Positions 59,264 through 64,000 of a stretch of 64,000 nucleotides of DNA are shown here, one piece after another (positions within the stretch are counted from its first letter, which is position 1; each line of letters opens with the position of its first letter). Both the position numbers and the translations under genes were made by a program. Source of the stretch: Amphirosellinia nigrospora (taxonomy: Eukaryota > Ascomycota > Sordariomycetes > Xylariales > Xylariaceae). Where the stretch lies: NCBI GenBank assembly GCA_004123355.1, contig SCHM01000002.1, positions 5,243,569 through 5,307,568 of the forward strand. Reading direction: 5' to 3'. Under the pieces are notes generated by a model. The model was given only the letters and a program-made list of their open reading frames with translations. It was not told the origin of the DNA and ran no database searches.

Positions 59264-61204
59264 CTAGCCCATGAGCTTCTCATCTTCTTCTCCTTCGAGA
59301 ATTATTTCATGACCACTTCCTTCATAAACTAGGAAGGACGACGCACACCCCAAAGCGGCAACACCGGCAACCCCCACCAACTGGCGCCGACAACGCCAGC
59401 CTCCAGACTCGCCCATACCACCATCCACCCACAACGGGGCCAACAGTACGGAACCCCGCCGAGACACTCTGTCCCAGCCCATGCACCAGCCCGAGGACAC
59501 TGGGATGAGGGCTGCAATTATTGAGCAGGATAATACTTGCTGGGAGGGTGACGGTGCGCGCCATGACTTGGAATACCTGGACCACAGTCATGAATATCCA
59601 TATGATGATACCGGAGGCTGGCGCAGGAGGCTCCGTGGCCGAAGGTAGTACGGCGAGGTACGGAGCGAGGAAGTACGCGACCGGGAAAAGGGCCATGAAA
59701 TAGCGAAACCCGCGCAACGTCCCAAACGCGCGTGCACGGGTGGGTAGGCGAAGATCTGGAGAACCATGCCGATTATGCCTAGGATCGAAGTAGCGAAGCC
59801 GACGGTGGCGGCTGGCATGCCTAGACCACCCGTGAAAATCCATGGTAGGGACTGTGCTGCCGTCTCTTCGGGCGTGGAGCGAGGGCTGGATAGGAAGAGG
59901 GTCCATAAGTTCGTGAAGGCACCGAGCTGGAAATCGAACAGCGCTTCGGCGACGAGGGTGAAAATCACGTTTCGTGTCCAGACACGGCTAAACGGGAGGG
60001 ACCTCCTTGTTCGCTTAAGTTCCGGCGGCGTCGCCACGACGGGCGTCTTCTCTAGATTATCATTCATAGGAGAATCCGGGGCACCAAAAGTCTCTAGTTT
60101 GTAGTATCCATCATCGACCGGTTTTCGTATCGTGTATGCCCTTAATCGACGAGCTAGGTGTAAGCCAAGGTCGAATTTGTTACGCCTCTTGCTCGATGTC
60201 TGGCCTCTTTTAGCAGTTGATCAAATGTGCGACATCATTGAACACACCTCTTCGAGCCCAAAGAAGACAATCAAACCCGTTATGGCGAGTGTAGAGGTAT
60301 TGATTAAACTGGGAAGAGCATAGGGGTATTTGAAGATCCAGTCAAACCCCCAGATAGCTCCTTCGCCGAAGAGTCCCGGCAAAGTCAATACCGGGTCAGC
60401 CAATACGCCACCCATCACTAGCGCTCAGTTAGACTTCACGTTCTTTTCTGTAGGCGCTCGTCATAGCTGATACTTACAAGGTCCCAACGTGCTGGCTACG
60501 CTAAAGCTAATGGGCAATATCAAGAACGCTCTAGACTGATATTTCCTCTCAACAGTGATCTCGGCAATCATAGTCCGGCTGATGGGGTAGACAATCCGTT
60601 AGCTCTCTCTGTACGAAAACTGCCAGTGAGGCTGCGCGCAGGCCATACTCACATTATTCCAACCGTACCATTGATGCCACCGCCAGCAGCACGCCAGAAC
60701 GCTGCCGCCCAGAAGCTAGTCGCAAAGCCATATCCTATACACGATATCGCCGTCCCAAATAGTCCAATTATCAGTACGTTCTTTCGACCGCACCAACTTG
60801 CGTCGGCGCCCTCCCCACAGAAACGCCGTCAATACCTGCGCTCCTGTAAATGCTCCCTGTAATAGCCCGGCCTGGCCTGATATCTGCGCGTCGGAGAGGC
60901 TGTCATCGAAGCTCTTGAGCTGGTAGAAGACGTAGGCTTGCAACGACGCAACTTGCAAGAAATCGACAAGTCGAGACAAGAATAGTATCGCTAATTGATC
61001 TTTTCGGGGCAACGACATCCATGTCACTGGACCATTGCCCTTCTGGGGCGTTGCAGGAGGTGTCTGAGCTTCGGCATCTTGATGATCTAAACCCATCTGC
61101 TCAAATGCTTCTGGCGATGGCAGAGGTTCCTCATTATCGTGTAGCTGGAGCGATGTCGTCTTAGCGTGCCCTTTTCCTTTTCTATACGTTCGTGTTCTGT
61201 CCAT
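59264..61204 (-). CDS. MFS transporter, general substrate type (frame-broken)
   Basis: A 12-span major facilitator of the plasma membrane or vacuole, similar in style to YCR023C/ZIFL-type carriers. After an 80-residue cytosolic leader (MDRTRTYRKGKGHAKTTSLQ), SLPRKDQLAILFLSRLVDFL and QAYVFYQLKSFD form span 1. GLLQGAFTGAQVLTAFLWG is span 2 followed, after a one-base slip near 60810, by ADASWCGRKNVLIIGLFGTA, the loop 2-3 signature region. Exons divided by introns near 60590-60655 and 60420-60477 carry RTMIAEITVERKYQSRAF and GGVLADPVLTLPGLFG. The second half starts TRRSLPFSRVWTRNVIFTL and includes WIFTGGLGMPAATVGFATSI, FAYPPVHARLGTLRGFRYFM and GLVHGLGQSVSAGFRTVGPV, the conserved span 11 motif. 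A second slip near 59430 restores the tail ending EGEEDEKLMG. Substrate unknown. Confidence 0.85.
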
Positions 61205-63648
61205 TTTGGGGTTAGGGACGCGGCAAAAGAGCAGTGCAACGGCGGATGAGACTTATATCCGCTAGCATAAAACATGGAGGTACAACTAGATTATAGGGAG
61301 TACAAAAACCGTTTATTTAGGTGTTAGGGGCGCGAAGTAGGCTGATGACGGAGAGCGAGACATGGCAAACCCTCATAGCATGAAGGACCTTACGAAGCGA
61401 CGACGCGTTTCTACCGCATGAAATAGAGATGAAACCAATCAGTGAATATGTGTTGAACGAAACTGACTCCATCGGAAACTCACTAACATAGATCCTCGCT
61501 CAAATGTCCACAACCACGGAATGGGTGCTCGTCCACTCCGAAATAGGCGCGGACTCCCGGACGGAGCGGCTTAATCTCTAACAAAGGATCCTCCATGTTG
61601 TCGAAACTGAGAGCCAAGAGAGCCGTCCGCCAAGACTGCTCCTTGCCAAGAGGGTGTCTTGGCAAAGCACCGTTCTTATAGTAGAATGACAAGCTGCGCG
61701 TCCTCTGTCGTCACTTGTGGACTCCCAGTTTCTGACTAGGGGGCGGCTCCACGGCTTTAGCATTGTGGGTGCTAAGGGGCGCGAGTTTCCTAAAATGCTA
61801 TGCAGTTGGTCCGCATTACTAAAATGGGCGCATAGCGTATCCCGGCATCCCGTGGTCTTCATGATCTTCATGATTCGTGGCTCTCTTATCACAAATAGAC
61901 CAATGCGAGGGCTATCTGTCGACTAGTTTCCGTCGCCTGGGATGTTCATAAACTCAGCCACAGACACAGACGTTGGCCTATAATTTTAAGGTGCCCCAAG
62001 CGAGATATGACAGGGGTAAGCAGAAAGTCCCAGTGCTGCAGAGTACTTAGAGTACTTTGCATAGCTAACCGGCTAATATCTTGATTGGTAACCTACCACG
62101 TTCTGTCTTATACTAGTACGCTTGCAATTTTTTATGTTTTAGCGTGCTGGGTGACAGCTTACGGTGTACCAATTACAGGACCAGAGCGAAGATGAACACA
62201 TGAACTACTGTGTTGTACACGTACACCTGTAGATATGTACACGAATCAAACTACTCTCGCGTTTTATACACCTGTGACCCTAAATTACGGTTTATGATGG
62301 CATCCTGACATCCCGGGCATATACATACAATTCCTCCGGCGCAGTGAATCCACGTTGGATCTACCATCGTTGTGGGCTCAGATCACCAAACAATTAAAGC
62401 AATGTCGGTCCGATAATGCACGTTACAGTAGATCACGGCGAAATATGTTCGATTTCCTAAAGCTTCAGCTTTATGAATCCAGGTGTCTGTACTGCAGTTT
62501 GGCTGAAATGACAGTACAACCTCAGGTTTGGAAACGGAGCCCGAGGAGTGCCCATGAAATAAGCAGGACCAGCGCACAGGATTCGCGCAGCGAAGTATCA
62601 TGCCAATGGATTAGAAGAGTCCTACACACCTACATATTTCGCGTATTAGTATGATTAGCAGTCCAATCAACTATTTTTACTTGCTTCATTACCAGACATT
62701 GAAAAACTTAGCCGTTCTCGGGACCGGGCGGATTAGGTTAAACCAGTTCTTGTACTTAAACCCTTGGAATTTAGCGGCATCGGTCGTCGCAGTCGTTGCC
62801 GACAATCGTCCCAGCGGCTCGGCTCTCGGCCGTCATTGATTATGGTTGGATCACAATGACAGATAATACCCTAGCTTGACCGATGCTGGCACACGGATTT
62901 ATACCGGCATTTAATATACCCACTTTCGGTATACCATTGCTGATCTTCAAATTATGATATGAGGGTTCAGTCTCACCGAAAGCGCGTAAAAAAGTCCACC
63001 CAACATCTCGAAGTTCTTAACTTACTCGCCAGGTGGGAATTCCACCAGTGACTGTACCCAATAGCTTCTAGCATATCCAATTCTATGGAAATGACGTAGA
63101 TTCCGAAAATACTAGTATGGTAACCCGGTTACTCCAAGCCTTCCGTATCACATAAATTAATATCCAATACCGATTAACATGCAGCCTATTATTAATTATG
63201 ACTGCTATCTCTCCTATCCCAGAATAAAAGCGTTAAGGTTCATTGATACGTTTAGCTCCTTGATCAGGACAACTCAGTGTAGCGATTGTCAATAATGAAT
63301 CACGCCACGCTCTGGATTTAGCCAAGGAGCTTGAAAGAGCTCAAATGATTCGCTGTTAACCAAACTATAGTTTCAGTGCTATTCGACTATCTCGGTGCTA
63401 TAAGTAGAGAGGGGGATAGTTTAGCTGTGGAGTTTCGTGAAGCGAATCAAGATAACAAACTTTATTTATGCATAATCAGCAAGGTAGGCGTGCGAATAAG
63501 ATAACGGTCCAAGAAGCTCTATTTAAATGCGTTCAAATTTGTATTGTAGTGTGTATATCCGGCCCTAATTCAAATATTACCACTCGTTTCCCGGAACGCC
63601 ATAACCCAACGCACTATTAACTCCATGTCGCACCAAATTGTTTGAGGA
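61205..63648. other. gene-free region
   Basis: About 2.4 kb, AT-rich to the right. A 69-codon minus-strand ORF at 61483-61692 (MSFYYKNGALPRHPLGKEQS) has somewhat protein-like composition and could be part of a small or decayed gene, but no start context, intron or family supports it. Confidence 0.35.
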
Positions 63649-64000
63649 TCATGAGAACATCGCATTTTGCACGTAAAAGACCAAAAATAGGACGAGGATT
63701 AGACCGAGGACCTCCAGTACTTGGGCTGCCACGTTGTACATCTGGGCGCGATTCCTCCTTCGCGATCGTGAGATGAAGTCGGAATTGTCGTTGACGTTGG
63801 GGAAGGGCATGTCTTTAGGGACTGGGACGTCAAGGAACTCGCAAAGTGGTCCCCAGCCGTCTTGGACGCGGTATTCGAGTAGTCTCTCAGGGGCACCATC
63901 TTCCTCACCTCTGCATAGTGTCGTGTGAAGACATCCTTGCCACGGTTCGGAAAGTCGCCCTCAAAAAAGGTGTCGAAGAACTTCTTGAGCATTGGGTAGT
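63649..64000 (-). CDS. fungal P-loop sulfotransferase family protein, C-terminus (partial)
   Basis: Only the last third of the gene is in the window, and the 5' part lies beyond 64000. YPMLKKFFDTFFEGDFPNRGK and VFTRHYAEVRKMVP are family blocks of the fungal sulfotransferase group (PF17784 type), and after a missing base in the GGGG run at 63890-63893 the frame continues ERLLEYRVQDGWGPLCEFLD and VPVPKDMPFPNVND, the conserved acceptor-side segment. The extreme C-terminus VLEVLGLILVLFLVFYV is a membrane anchor, ending NAMFS before TGA at 63649-63651. The PAPS-binding P-loop would be near the N-terminus and is not visible. Acceptor substrate unknown. Confidence 0.85.

Overview
This 64 kb window looks like nuclear DNA of a filamentous ascomycete (Pezizomycotina, most likely Sordariomycetes). 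The genes have 50-115 bp GT-AG introns. Fungus-restricted families are present: Zn2Cys6 and C2H2 regulators, DUF3431, arylsulfotransferase-like, PigL_N-ankyrin, CorA-like with a long cytosolic N-terminus, and the fungal P-loop sulfotransferase. Genes sit as islands separated by 1-4 kb of non-coding DNA that carries microsatellites and little else I can name. Family names come from reading translations by eye. No database was searched.

Layout. 1-302: 3' end of an unidentified gene. 2.9-6.0 kb: an FAD monooxygenase (+) and a glutathione S-transferase (-), convergent. 7.2-9.1 kb: an intact 624-residue UBC-fold plus F-box fusion. 10.0-11.9 kb: an unrecognised protein with a 159-bp in-frame tandem repeat encoding basic/acidic tails. 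13.5-14.7 kb: a DUF3431 membrane protein. 16.1-17.5 kb: flavohemoglobin. 20.44-20.51 kb: tRNA-Met(CAT). 22.6-24.4 kb: a secreted, membrane-anchored arylsulfotransferase-like protein. 28.1-29.8 kb: a C2H2 regulator. 31.4-34.3 kb: a Zn2Cys6 regulator. 36.8-40.5 kb: the housekeeping pair Brl1/Brr6-like nuclear-envelope protein (-) and IWS1/Spn1 elongation factor (+), divergent. 41.6-43.8 kb: PigL_N-ankyrin. 44.76-45.15 kb: remnant of a small acidic coiled-coil gene. 46.4-48.3 kb: an intact SRPK/Sky1 kinase. 49.9-50.4 kb: an Ala-rich small gene. 53.6-55.2 kb: a secreted M24 Xaa-Pro peptidase. 55.7-59.0 kb: a CorA-like transporter with a 9-nt microexon. 59.3-61.2 kb: an MFS transporter. 63.6 kb to the end: the C-terminus of a fungal sulfotransferase.

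How the genes relate. I see no biosynthetic cluster or operon-like unit. The housekeeping genes (SRPK, IWS1, Brl1, tRNA) are mixed with accessory enzymes. The FAD monooxygenase/GST pair and the two sulfur-transfer-type enzymes are the only thematic associations, and both are weak.

Most important caveat. Many genes, including conserved and probably essential ones (IWS1, Brl1), carry single-base frame breaks. Several lie in homopolymer runs, and the protein reads on perfectly in the next frame. This pattern fits indel errors of a long-read assembly better than mass pseudogenisation, so I annotate these loci as CDS with probable sequence errors. I found no clear new system. The best candidates for novelty are the UBC-F-box fusion, the repeat-tailed protein at 10-12 kb with a possible altered C48-like core, and the PigL_N-ankyrin protein.
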